From CAZNYN01 sp964577295 (GTDB lineage Bacteria > Synergistota > Synergistia > Synergistales > Synergistaceae): a stretch of 17,834 bases of DNA. The notes beneath the pieces are model-generated. The model did no database searches. It had not been told where the DNA came from and worked only from the letters and a program-made list of their open reading frames with translations. The DNA is taken from positions 1 through 17,834 of the forward strand of contig CAZNYN010000040.1 of the NCBI GenBank assembly GCA_964577295.1. The letters are read 5' to 3'. Every line of letters starts with the position of its first letter. The first letter of the stretch is position 1. A program made the translations under genes and the position numbers. Positions 7,731-15,445 of this stretch are shown piece by piece.

Positions 7731-10091
7731 TTAGCAGACTTCCTGTGCGTTACGGGCGATAATTTCTTCCTGCTGGTAGTTGTCAAGGTCTACGAAGTAG
7801 TCGCTGTAGCCTGCGACACGGACGAGAAGTCCGCGGTAGTTGTCGGGGTTCGCCTGTGCGTCGCGCAGTGTCTCTTCATCTACCACATTGAACTGGATGT
7901 GGTGTCCGCCGAGCTTGAAGTATGAGCGGATAAGGTTCTTTACAGCCTCAATGCCCTGCTCTCCCGCGAGGACGGAGGGGAGGAAGCGCTGGTTGAGGAG
8001 CGTTCCGCCTGATTTTACCTGGTCCATCTTGGCAAGCGACTTGATTACCGCTGTCGGGCCGTTGCGGTCAGCGCCGTGGCTCGGCGAGGTTCCGTCTGAT
8101 TCCGGCATGCCTGAGAAGCGTCCGTTCGGTGTCGCTGCGAGCTTCTGTCCGAAGTAGTTGTGGCAGGTTGTGCTCAGCATGTTGAGGTGGTATGTCGGGC
8201 CGAGTATGCTGTGTCTGCCGTCTATCATCTTGAAGAGGCTGTTGTAGACCACTTTCATTATGTCATCGGCATAGTCGTCGTCGTTGCCGAAGAAAGGTGT
8301 CTTGTTCCAGAGGGTGAGGCGCATTGCTTCCTGTCCCTCCCAGTTGTTCTTTATCGCATCGACGAGCTGCTGCAGTGTATATGTGCCATCTTCAAAGACA
8401 TGCTTCTTTATTGCGGAGAGGCTGTCTGTGATTGTTCCTATGCCGCAGCACTGGATGTAGTCGGAGTTGTAGCGCGGGCCTCCGTTGTAGTAGTCCTTGC
8501 CCTTCTGGATGCAGTCGCGGATTACAACTGAGAGGAAGGTTGCGGCCATCTTTGTCGCATACTGGTAGCGCAGGTAGTTGTCAACCTTTACCTTTGTCGA
8601 TACGGCATAGTCCATCTGCTTTTCAAAGGCAGCATAGAGATCGTCAAATGTCTTGAATGTGCTGATGTCGCCTGTCTGTACGCTGACCTGCTTTCCTGTC
8701 AGAAGGTCAACTCCGTTGCTCAGTGTGTATTCAAGGAGCTTAGGAACGTTAAGATAGCCGTGGAGAAGGTAGGCCTCTTTGCCTGCGCAGCCTGTCTCTA
8801 TGCAGCCGCTTGTGCCGCCCTGACGCGCATCTTCAAGTGTCTTGCCTACGCGCATCTGCTCCTGAATGACCATGTCGGCGTTGAACATTGAGGGATATCC
8901 CATACCGTTGCGGAATACTCTCGCCGCCGCGCGGAGGACGTTGTCCGGTGTGCGCTCGCTGACCTGAATGTTGCCCTGGGGCTGGAGAAGGCGGAGTTCG
9001 TCAAAGATTTCAAGGCAGATGTAGGTAACTTCGCTTGAACCGTCAGAACCGTCGGATTTAAGTCCCGCAAGGTTGATATTTGTAAAGTCGTTGTATGTTC
9101 CGCTCTCAGCCGCTGTAACTCCGACCTTAGGAGGCGCGGGGGTGTTGTTTACTTTTACCCAGAGGCAGGAGAGAAGCTCTTTTGCCGCTTCGCGTGTAAG
9201 TGTGCCGTCTGCTATGCCCTTGGCATAGAAAGGCGCAAGGTGCTGGTCGAGGTGTCCGGGGCTCATGGCATCCCAGCCGTTGAGTTCGGTAATTGTTCCG
9301 AGGTGGACAAACCAGTACATCTGAACCGCTTCCCAGAAGTCGCGCGGTGCATGTGCCGGCACACGGTGGCAGACTTCGGCTATTTTAAGAAGTTCGGCTT
9401 TGCGCTTGGGGTCTGTCTCGGCAGCCGCTTTTTCTTCCGCAAGTTTGGCATGGCGCTCAGCGAATGTGACAACCGCATCGCAGGAGATTGACATACCCTG
9501 AAGCTGCTCGTCTTTTGCAGTCGCTTCTGGGTCGTTGATGAAGTCAAGCTTTGCGCGAGCATCGGCTATGTCCTGCTTGAGGTCGAGAGCTCCCTTGGTG
9601 TAGATAAGGTCGTCAAGAGCCGTGTGTCCGAGAGCTCTCTGCTCTCCGAACTCTGTGAAAGTACCTGCTTCATAGAGAAGTGTCCAGTCTTCGGGCATAC
9701 GCTCAAAAAGTCTGTCTCTCATGCAGCGTCCGCGCCAGAAGGGCTCGACAAATTCTTCGTACTTGTCTATGTCTTCAGATGCTACAGTGTAATTCTGCTG
9801 TTTGCGTGTGTTAAGAATCTCAAGGTCCTGTCTTGAGTGGCATGTGAGCTCGGGGAAGGTTGAAACCGCCTTAGGAGTTTTGCCGCGTTCGCCGACAATG
9901 AGTTCCTCCGCGCCCATGTAAAGGCTCTTGTTCTCGCAGATATACTTAAAGTTTGAAGCGCGGAGCACAGGCATGGGGAGCTTGCCGTCGTGCTCTCTGT
10001 AAAATTCCGTAGTGAGAACGGCTCTTTCGATGCAGATTGAAGGATGTGCGTAGAAGCTTTCGTCGCGGAGACGCTGAATACGTTCGTTCAT
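7731..10091 (-). CDS. hypD: Glycyl-radical enzyme, trans-4-hydroxy-L-proline dehydratase (HypD)
   Basis: A 786-residue glycyl-radical enzyme. The catalytic loop is GGTSGCIETGC with thiyl Cys430 and Glu432, and the radical loop is VRVAGYSDYF with Gly761. The GCIETGCAGKEAY context is the HypD type, not glycerol/diol dehydratase (GCVEP), choline lyase or pyruvate formate-lyase. Residues I recall from the C. difficile HypD active site (F152, H160, S334, D339, F340, C434, E436, Y450, T645, G765) all have identical counterparts here at a constant offset of four: F148, H156, S330, D335, F336, C430, E432, Y446, T641, G761. The reaction removes water from trans-4-hydroxy-L-proline to give (S)-P5C under strict anoxia. 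Its activase lies upstream. GGAGG stands 7 nt before the ATG. A nearby dehydratase subfamily with another hydroxylated substrate remains possible. Confidence 0.9.
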   Translation of the reverse strand: MNERIQRLRDESFYAHPSICIERAVLTTEFYREHDGKLPMPVLRASNFKYICENKSLYMGAEELIVGERGKTPKAVSTFPELTCHSRQDLEILNTRKQQNYTVASEDIDKYEEFVEPFWRGRCMRDRLFERMPEDWTLLYEAGTFTEFGEQRALGHTALDDLIYTKGALDLKQDIADARAKLDFINDPEATAKDEQLQGMSISCDAVVTFAERHAKLAEEKAAAETDPKRKAELLKIAEVCHRVPAHAPRDFWEAVQMYWFVHLGTITELNGWDAMSPGHLDQHLAPFYAKGIADGTLTREAAKELLSCLWVKVNNTPAPPKVGVTAAESGTYNDFTNINLAGLKSDGSDGSSEVTYICLEIFDELRLLQPQGNIQVSERTPDNVLRAAARVFRNGMGYPSMFNADMVIQEQMRVGKTLEDARQGGTSGCIETGCAGKEAYLLHGYLNVPKLLEYTLSNGVDLLTGKQVSVQTGDISTFKTFDDLYAAFEKQMDYAVSTKVKVDNYLRYQYATKMAATFLSVVIRDCIQKGKDYYNGGPRYNSDYIQCCGIGTITDSLSAIKKHVFEDGTYTLQQLVDAIKNNWEGQEAMRLTLWNKTPFFGNDDDYADDIMKVVYNSLFKMIDGRHSILGPTYHLNMLSTTCHNYFGQKLAATPNGRFSGMPESDGTSPSHGADRNGPTAVIKSLAKMDQVKSGGTLLNQRFLPSVLAGEQGIEAVKNLIRSYFKLGGHHIQFNVVDEETLRDAQANPDNYRGLLVRVAGYSDYFVDLDNYQQEEIIARNAQEVC

Positions 10092-10151
10092 TGTAATTCC
10101 TCCCTGTTAGATATATAAATTTTGCGGTGCCGTGATATTTATTTATGATAA

Positions 10152-10166
10152 GAACGCTGTGCGTTC
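10152..10166 (-). other. Small hairpin between activase and hypD
   Basis: GAACGC-ACA-GCGTTC is a perfect 6-bp stem with a 3-nt loop in the 90-bp gap. On the - strand it is followed by TTATC, not a real T tract, so it may attenuate or mark mRNA processing rather than terminate. A long spacer here and strong GGAGG before hypD would let hypD be made in excess over its activase. Confidence 0.45.
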
Positions 10167-10181
10167 CGAATTTTAAATTAA

Positions 10182-11087
10182 TTAGCCGCCTATATGAACG
10201 TTGAGCCCAAATTCTTTCAGTATCGATGCCGCGTGGGCTGTCATACTCTCCGTTGGCGGAAGCAGGTTCGGCAATTTATAGTCCATGTGCCACCTGTCAT
10301 GCTTGCCCTTTGCCACTGTATGATAAGGCAGTATATTAACCATTGTGATTCCTTTGAGCTCGGAGACAAAGCGTCCGAGTTCTCTGACATTTTCATCATC
10401 GGTATTCAGCCCTGGCATAAACGGATAGCGTATATTAATCAGAGCGCCGGCCTCGGATATAGCCTTTAAGTTATCAAGTATCACAAAATTATCTACGCCC
10501 GTGTACTCTTTGTGCTTTGCCGGATCCATGTGCTTTACATCGTACAGAAACAGGCTCGTATGCTTTGCCGCTTCCAGTATCACCGATTTCGAGACAAAGC
10601 CGCATGTATCTACCGCTCTATGGTAATTTTCTTTTTCACATGCCTTAAGCGCTTCGATAAGAAATTCGCTCTGCATCAGAGGCTCGCCTCCGGAGAAAGT
10701 AACGCCGCCTCCGTCGCGGAAAAAGATTTCATCCTTACGCAGGTGAGCCATAAGCTCATCCACTGTATACTTCCTGCCGCAGAGCTCCCTTGCTTCGGAC
10801 GGGCACACCTTCTCGCACATTCCGCAGCCGTCGCATAAGCCTCTGTCTGTGACAAGCTGACCGCCCACGACAGATATCGCTTTGTTTGGACATGCTTTGA
10901 CACAGGCTCCGCAGCCGATACACTTTTCGGATCTGAAAAGTATCGCAGGCATCATCGCCTGACTCTCGGGATTGTGACACCACCAGCAAGTCAGAGGACA
11001 TCCCTTCATGTGAACCGTGGTTCTTGTTCCGGGACCGTCATGTATAGAATATTTCTTTATGTCAAATATAGTGCCCTTTATGCTCAA
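10182..11087 (-). CDS. Radical-SAM glycyl-radical enzyme activase (HypD activase)
   Basis: A 301-residue activating enzyme that puts the glycyl radical on its partner by abstracting H from the Gly761 loop with SAM and a [4Fe-4S] cluster. The N-terminal GPGTRTTVHMKGCPLTCWWC has the activase form C-x3-C-x2-C (Cys30, 34, 37). Two ferredoxin-type clusters follow (Cys56/59/62/66 and Cys85/88/91/95), as in activases of dehydratase-type enzymes but not of PFL. FSGGEPL (131-137) is the SAM-binding GGE motif. The start is TTG, seven bases after AGGAGG; its TTGA overlaps the stop of the regulator gene, so the two are translationally coupled. The immediately following gene is hypD, its evident target. 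Confidence 0.93.
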   Translation of the reverse strand: MSIKGTIFDIKKYSIHDGPGTRTTVHMKGCPLTCWWCHNPESQAMMPAILFRSEKCIGCGACVKACPNKAISVVGGQLVTDRGLCDGCGMCEKVCPSEARELCGRKYTVDELMAHLRKDEIFFRDGGGVTFSGGEPLMQSEFLIEALKACEKENYHRAVDTCGFVSKSVILEAAKHTSLFLYDVKHMDPAKHKEYTGVDNFVILDNLKAISEAGALINIRYPFMPGLNTDDENVRELGRFVSELKGITMVNILPYHTVAKGKHDRWHMDYKLPNLLPPTESMTAHAASILKEFGLNVHIGG

Positions 11088-11791
11088 GCCTGCCCCTCCT
11101 CGGATATATCAAGCTCCGTATGCTTTGCGAAGTAGTATTTGCGTATAAATCTTTCCTGAACGGAGAAAGACCAGTGAACATCTCTTACATATTCTGCCGC
11201 TCCGTTAAAATCTCCCACCCTGAAAAGATCTATCATAGTCTGGTGCTCATCCAGCGAATGGAGCTCCCACTCCTTGACGAATGTCTTGTTGCGCGGGAAG
11301 TCATACAGTCGCTCTTTGTGAATTTTTATGTACTCAAGCAAATCGCTGTTGTCAGAAAGTTCAAGGTATACATTGTGAAATTTCAGATTTTCGCTGTAAA
11401 AAGTCGCGTAATTATTACGTTCGAGAGCTTTTCTCATCATCGTGTTGCACTTTGTCATGGTGTCGGCATCGCTTTCGCGGAAGCGCAGTGCTATAAGCAC
11501 TATAACAGCAGATTCCAAACCGCCTAGTATTTCATATATATTGCGAATTTTCTCAAGGGAGAGAGCATTGACCATCACGCCCTTGCGCGGATAAATCTTT
11601 ACAAACCCTTCCGATTCCAGCTGGAAGAGCGCGTCCCGAAGCGGTGTCCTGCTCATTCCGAGCTCCTGGCTTATTTCGTTGAGGTTAAGAAAAAGGCCGG
11701 GACGGATTTTTCCGTCGTTCATCTGAACCCTCAAATAATCATAAACCTGTTCTCTAAGCGATTTTAGTGTAAGATGCGATTCTTCGGACAT
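11084..11791 (-). CDS. GntR-family regulator, FCD type
   Basis: I start at the ATG at 11791 (235 residues), which has GAGGGG 10 nt upstream; the open frame can extend to a TTG at 11845, but that lacks a ribosome site. The N-terminal winged helix-turn-helix (residues 10-74) contains LNEISQELGMSRTPLRDAL, typical of GntR proteins. The all-helical C-terminal half is an FCD effector domain with likely metal/ligand His at 139 (FHNVYLEL), 183 (DEHQTMI) and 206 (VRDVHWSF). Such regulators sense small carboxylates or amino-acid intermediates and often repress their neighbours. As first gene of the activase-hypD unit it probably autoregulates and may respond to hydroxyproline or P5C; that ligand is inference. 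Confidence 0.92.
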   Translation of the reverse strand: MSEESHLTLKSLREQVYDYLRVQMNDGKIRPGLFLNLNEISQELGMSRTPLRDALFQLESEGFVKIYPRKGVMVNALSLEKIRNIYEILGGLESAVIVLIALRFRESDADTMTKCNTMMRKALERNNYATFYSENLKFHNVYLELSDNSDLLEYIKIHKERLYDFPRNKTFVKEWELHSLDEHQTMIDLFRVGDFNGAAEYVRDVHWSFSVQERFIRKYYFAKHTELDISEEGQA

Positions 11792-11825
11792 TTTGCACGT
11801 GCCCCTCTCATGATTTGAGTTTATC

Positions 11826-11838
11826 ACAGATATATCAG
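11826..11838. promoter_or_regulatory. Candidate regulator box 1 (CTGATATATCTGT)
   Basis: Read on the - strand the 13-mer CTGATATATCTGT is a near-palindrome around GATATATC, just upstream of the GntR ribosome site. A 12-of-13 match lies at 11941 in the opposite orientation. It falls between a possible TTGCAA -35 and a weak TAAACT -10 on the - strand. Confidence 0.4.
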
Positions 11839-11940
11839 ATTGCAATAGTCTCTTTTATTTTTTTTGTATATTTTTTATAAAAATATTCGAGAAACATAGC
11901 TTGTTGCTCGTATTAAGCCACATTCGACACATATCTGCTA

Positions 11941-11953
11941 CTGATATATTTGT
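11941..11953. promoter_or_regulatory. Candidate regulator box 2 (CTGATATATTTGT)
   Basis: Read on the + strand CTGATATATTTGT differs from box 1 at one base. The two box centres are 115 bp apart, close to eleven helical turns, so both would face the same side of the DNA. It lies in the 410-bp divergent region between the regulator and the aminotransferase. Confidence 0.35.
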
Positions 11954-12089
11954 CCATATATTACCGAATTTTCTGCCCAGGGAACTCCTTTCGTCCTCAT
12001 CCTGCAATGTTGTTCTATTATAATATGTTCTACAAATAAATTGTTCATAAATTGTTAAATTTTTTTTGTGATACATCTGCCTTCATAGG

Positions 12090-12117
12090 TTACACGGTTC
12101 ACAAAAAAGGTTATACT
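12090..12117 (+). promoter_or_regulatory. Candidate promoter of the divergent aminotransferase
   Basis: TTACAC (12090-12095) and TATACT (12112-12117) are 16 bp apart, about 85 bp upstream of the ATG. A perfect TTGACA lies further down (around 12154) but its -10 would be poor and too close to the ribosome site. On the opposite strand a TATAAT near 12017-12022 is a possible -10 for the regulator, with no convincing -35. Confidence 0.45.
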
Positions 12118-12202
12118 CTACTTGTCGGAAATGTGATTCAACGGCATAATAGATTTGACAAAGACAAATGCTGCTTACAGTATCTGAGAGGGGAGAACTT
12201 TT

Positions 12203-13330
12203 ATGAAAATCAAAGAATTTAAACTGGAAAGACTCTTTGCCCGCTACAAGGCACAGACAAAATACACCTTCAGTCAGACTGCATGCGAGTTCTGCACAAT
12301 GCAGGAAATTCTCGACATGGCGGACGACGAGTGCAAAAATTTATGGAATAACCTCAGTCTGGGATATACAAATTCAATGGGCTTCCCGCTCTTCCGCGAA
12401 GCTGTCTCCAGACGCTACACATCCATCCGTCAGTCGGACATACTCGAAGTAATCCCGGAAGAGGGTATCTTCATCTTTATGAACACCATGCTCGACCCGG
12501 GCGATGAAGTTATCGTAATGCAGCCCTCGCTTCCATCGCTTTTCGAAATTCCGCGCTCGCTCGGATGCAAGATAATACGCTGGCCTCTTGAGATCACTTC
12601 GTGGGGCTGGAGGCTAGACCTTGATTTCCTCGCGGAAAACATCTCTCCCAAGACAAAAATGCTCATTATGAACATCCCCAACAACCCGACAGGATACATC
12701 CCAGTCAAGACAGAGATGGACAGAATCCTCAACATGGCTGACAAAATGGGGACATGGGTATTCTGCGAAGAGACATACAGAGGAATGGAACACGACCCAG
12801 CTGCGGCCCTTCCCTCACTTGCGGACATGTATTCCAGAGCTACAGTAATAGGCGGACTCAACAAGTACGGACTGCCAGGCACAAGAATGGGGTGGCTTGT
12901 AACAAAGAACAGACAGGTACTCTCTGACTGCTCCATATACAAAGACTACACAACCCTCTGCAGCAACGCGCCAGGCGAAGTCCTTGCAACAATAGCCATG
13001 AGAAATGCGGACGCACTGCTCCAGCGCAACCACAAAATAGTCCTGGAAAATCTCGCTATAGCCGAAGCCTTCTTCAAAAAGCACAAGAACATGTTTATGT
13101 GGATTCAGCCGAACGGAGGAGCAACCGCATTCCCGAAACTTCTGCCCCCGTTTGACGTAACGGATATGTGCGAAAAAGCCATGAACGAAAAAGAACTCTT
13201 CATCATAGGAGAACGCGCATTCGGGCTTAATACCAACAACTTCAGAATAGGGCTCGGAAGACGCGACTTCAGCAAGACACTCGCCGTATTCTCCGAACTT
13301 GTCGACGAAATGGCTCTGACACTGAAATAA
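12203..13330 (+). CDS. PLP-dependent aminotransferase (class I/II fold), unusual pyridine residue
   Basis: A 375-residue fold-type I PLP enzyme. Lys221 in GGLNKYGLPGTRMGW is the Schiff-base lysine and Arg228 is in the phosphate-binding part. IPNNPTG (158-164) and Arg348 in FRIGLG (substrate carboxylate) are present. At the position where the family normally has Asp contacting the PLP pyridine nitrogen (DEVY in the related gene at 15446) this protein reads CEETY, so Glu189 replaces Asp. The usual T-x-G-A substrate/phosphate loop is also replaced by IPEEGIF (84-90). The substrate cannot be named. It is transcribed divergently from the regulator-activase-hypD unit with GAGGGGAG before the ATG, so shared control with hydroxyproline use is possible. 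It ends in a bidirectional terminator. Confidence 0.88.
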   Translation: MKIKEFKLERLFARYKAQTKYTFSQTACEFCTMQEILDMADDECKNLWNNLSLGYTNSMGFPLFREAVSRRYTSIRQSDILEVIPEEGIFIFMNTMLDPGDEVIVMQPSLPSLFEIPRSLGCKIIRWPLEITSWGWRLDLDFLAENISPKTKMLIMNIPNNPTGYIPVKTEMDRILNMADKMGTWVFCEETYRGMEHDPAAALPSLADMYSRATVIGGLNKYGLPGTRMGWLVTKNRQVLSDCSIYKDYTTLCSNAPGEVLATIAMRNADALLQRNHKIVLENLAIAEAFFKKHKNMFMWIQPNGGATAFPKLLPPFDVTDMCEKAMNEKELFIIGERAFGLNTNNFRIGLGRRDFSKTLAVFSELVDEMALTLK

Positions 13331-13355
13331 ATAAAAGACAACAACTAAAACTGCG

Positions 13356-13385
13356 AAGCTCCGACGAAAACGTCGGAGCTTTTTT
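13356..13385. terminator. Bidirectional terminator between aminotransferase and comB-like gene
   Basis: An 11-bp perfect stem, AAGCTCCGACG/CGTCGGAGCTT, with an AAAA loop and a T tract on the + strand ends the aminotransferase. Read on the - strand the same hairpin follows the comB-like stop codon and serves that gene too. Confidence 0.92.
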
Positions 13386-13386
13386 C

Positions 13387-14127
13387 TTACCTGCCTATAA
13401 GAACCGGCACGTTGTTTACGTATGTGAGCTTCGGAACGGTTGCCGTGACATCAAGCTCCGTACAGAAGAAAATATCATTCGTAAAGTTCAGCCCTTGGAG
13501 TATGCGCCCGTGCTCCGACTCCATTGCAATCTCGGATATATCGGGCCCTAAATGGTGCCACAGAGCCATAGCCGCGATAGCGCCGTCCGTAAGCTCCATC
13601 TCCTCCGCCCCGTTTGAAGGGGCAAGAGCGAGCATCTTTTCGACAATCATACCTGCGCAAACAGTATCCTCAAGAGAAAATTCGCCGTTGCGCCCAGCCG
13701 CTATAATCCCTACCTTTTCACCTGAACAGAGTGCGTCCCATGCAGCTGCCTCCGCATTCCTGACACAGGCTATGCGAACCTGAGTGCAGCCGTCAGCCGC
13801 CTTCAAAATGGCGCGTGTGCCGTTTGAAGTGGTAATGACAGCCTTCTGCGGAGCTCCCGCTGCGGAAAGCTCCAGAGGAGAGTTTCCGAAGTCAAAGCCC
13901 GGAGCGGGAAGTCCGCCGCGTTCCCCCATAAGCTTCCACTCATCCCCAAGCTCACTCTTCAGACGAAAAGCCTCATCCGTCTCAAGCACGGGAACAAGCA
14001 CCTCGCCTCCGCAGTCAAAAAAAGTTGTTATCTGAGTCGAAGCGCGAAGCAAATCTATGACAATGCGGCAGTCATGCTCCTTGAGACTCTCACTCGGCAG
14101 AAAAGCCACGTCAAAAATATATTTCAC
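13387..14127 (-). CDS. ComB-like 2-phosphosulfolactate phosphatase family protein
   Basis: A 246-residue ComB-family protein. Conserved pieces in order are VIDLLRAST (23-31, Asp25 and Arg28), MGERGG (67-72), GFDFGNSPLE (77-86), TTSNGT (99-104) and AGRNGEFSLED (144-154). In methanogens ComB is a Mg2+-dependent phosphatase of coenzyme M synthesis (2-phosphosulfolactate to sulfolactate). Bacterial homologues are widespread where CoM is absent, so the natural substrate here is unknown. The start is GTG with GGGAGG 8 nt upstream. It is a single gene, divergent from the usp gene and sharing a terminator with the aminotransferase. Confidence 0.88.
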   Translation of the reverse strand: MKYIFDVAFLPSESLKEHDCRIVIDLLRASTQITTFFDCGGEVLVPVLETDEAFRLKSELGDEWKLMGERGGLPAPGFDFGNSPLELSAAGAPQKAVITTSNGTRAILKAADGCTQVRIACVRNAEAAAWDALCSGEKVGIIAAGRNGEFSLEDTVCAGMIVEKMLALAPSNGAEEMELTDGAIAAMALWHHLGPDISEIAMESEHGRILQGLNFTNDIFFCTELDVTATVPKLTYVNNVPVLIGR

Positions 14128-14220
14128 CCAAAGTCCCTCCCTGTATCAACTTCGCCGTTAATGATAAAATATACACGTATCAAGTATACTACAACAAAAT
14201 TGACAGGAGGTTTATCGAAA

Positions 14221-14685
14221 ATGAAAATTCTCATCGCCACAGATTTCAGCCCTGTAGGACGCGCCGCCGCTTTTTACGGATACAAACTTGCACAAAAGAC
14301 CGCAATGGACGTAGTATTTTTTCACACAACACCGCAGACGGCAAAACTGCTTGAAGGATACGGCATAAAAGCCGTTATCGCAGGCAGCACAAAAGCAGAA
14401 CAGAAACTCATCGAAGACAATGCGCGCAAAAATCTTCACAAACTTATGGAAGAAGTCATACTGGAAAACGGTAAATCTCCAGAAACACAGATAGACGAGT
14501 ATATAGCCGCGGGAGACGCAGGCGAAGAAATCCTAAAATACGCAAAAGCGTGCGATGCAGACATGATAGTCATGGGCTACAAAAGCTACAGCGCCATATC
14601 CGAAATTCTGGTGGGAAGCACAGCCGCGAAAGTCTCAAGATACGCACCGTGCTCCGTCCTAATATACAGACCGCACAAAGGCTAG
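14221..14685 (+). CDS. Universal stress protein (UspA family)
   Basis: A 154-residue single-domain Usp. I chose the ATG at 14221 (AGGAGG 10 nt upstream; MKILIATDFSPVG is the classic start) over the longer open frame from 14074, which crosses the comB-like start. Asp8 and the C-terminal nucleotide loop VMGYKSYSAISEILVGST (117-134) are visible. The loop matches G-x2-G-x9-G-S/T except that the second Gly is Ser122, so ATP binding is likely but not certain. Usp proteins are small cytoplasmic dimers linked to stress and energy state. It is followed directly by its own terminator. Confidence 0.92.
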   Translation: MKILIATDFSPVGRAAAFYGYKLAQKTAMDVVFFHTTPQTAKLLEGYGIKAVIAGSTKAEQKLIEDNARKNLHKLMEEVILENGKSPETQIDEYIAAGDAGEEILKYAKACDADMIVMGYKSYSAISEILVGSTAAKVSRYAPCSVLIYRPHKG

Positions 14686-14696
14686 AACCGACAACG

Positions 14697-14725
14697 GAAG
14701 AGCCCTATAAGGGCTCTTCTCTTTT
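14697..14725 (+). terminator. Terminator of the usp gene
   Basis: GAAGAGCCC/GGGCTCTTC, a 9-bp stem with a TATAA loop, is followed by TCTTTT. It is 18 bp upstream of the next ATG, so the CAT-like gene either has a very short leader or depends on read-through. Confidence 0.88.
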
Positions 14726-14743
14726 ACACAAACGGAGAACAAA

Positions 14744-15397
14744 ATGAACTATAAAATTATCGACAAAGACAAATACTACAGAAAAGACATATTCCTCCAC
14801 TTCACGCAGGACTGCAAATGCTCTGTATCGGTCACACACAGAATCGATGTCACCGAACTGGCGGATAAGTCAAAAAGAAGCGGCACAAAATTCTACATAA
14901 ACTTCCTATACCTCCTCTCAAAAGTACTAAACTCAAGAGAAGACTACCGCATGCAGAACTTTTACGAGACAGGAGAAACAGTAATATTCGACAAAATCAA
15001 CCCGGCTCACTACATCTTCCACGAAGATACAGAAACCTTCACAACAGTCTACTCCGAGTACAGTGAAGATTACCAAATCTTTTATAAAGAGTGCGAAAAA
15101 GACATAAAAAAGGCAAAAGAGACGCGTGAGTACGGACTTGACTTCCAAAACCACAAAAACTGGTTTGACGCCTCCTACCTCCCGTGGATTTCATACGACT
15201 CACTGAACATCGAACTCCCCGACGGCTACTTCCACTTCCTGCCCATAATCAACTGGGGAAGCTACAAAAAAGAAAACGGCAAAATCCTAATGCCTCTGAC
15301 AGTAAGACTAAACCACGCAGCGGCGGACGGCTATCTGATATCAAAAGTATTCACAATGCTGGAAGACGAAATACAAAAACTAAGAGAAAAAATCTAA
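14744..15397 (+). CDS. Chloramphenicol-acetyltransferase-fold acyltransferase (CatA-like)
   Basis: A 217-residue protein of CAT (type A) length and pattern. The catalytic motif is NHAAADG (190-196). The catalytic His191 and structural Asp195 of HHxxxDG are kept, while the first His is Asn. FLPIINWG (164-172) and YINFLYLLSKVLN (51-63) match conserved CAT helices and strands. CATs transfer acetyl from acetyl-CoA to a hydroxyl group and work as trimers. Many such chromosomal genes in gut anaerobes are not proven resistance genes, so the acceptor is left open. GGAG lies 6-7 nt before the ATG. The following aminotransferase begins 48 bp later with no terminator between, so the two are probably co-transcribed. 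Confidence 0.86.
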   Translation: MNYKIIDKDKYYRKDIFLHFTQDCKCSVSVTHRIDVTELADKSKRSGTKFYINFLYLLSKVLNSREDYRMQNFYETGETVIFDKINPAHYIFHEDTETFTTVYSEYSEDYQIFYKECEKDIKKAKETREYGLDFQNHKNWFDASYLPWISYDSLNIELPDGYFHFLPIINWGSYKKENGKILMPLTVRLNHAAADGYLISKVFTMLEDEIQKLREKI

Positions 15398-15445
15398 GAC
15401 AACTTCTCTGCAACAATTAAATATGCAGATTCCGGAGGGTAAAAA

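Noticed and set aside
8160..8531. 123-codon open frame on the + strand
   Set aside because: Antisense to hypD, whose coding is unambiguous.
7731..10091. Pyruvate formate-lyase or glycerol/diol dehydratase identity
   Set aside because: The catalytic loop has a single Cys followed by I-E-T-G-C, not the Cys-Cys of PFL nor the CVEP of glycerol/diol dehydratases, and the active-site set matches HypD.
11855..12076. 73-codon frame on the - strand in the GntR-aminotransferase gap
   Set aside because: No ribosome site at its ATG, AT-driven Asn/Lys/Ile composition, and it runs through the likely promoter region and box 2.
12430..12942. 170-codon open frame on the - strand
   Set aside because: Antisense to the first aminotransferase, no family resemblance and Ser-rich shadow composition.
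14074..14220. N-terminal extension of the usp gene
   Set aside because: It would overlap the comB-like start, lacks a ribosome site, and the classic Usp start follows AGGAGG at 14221.
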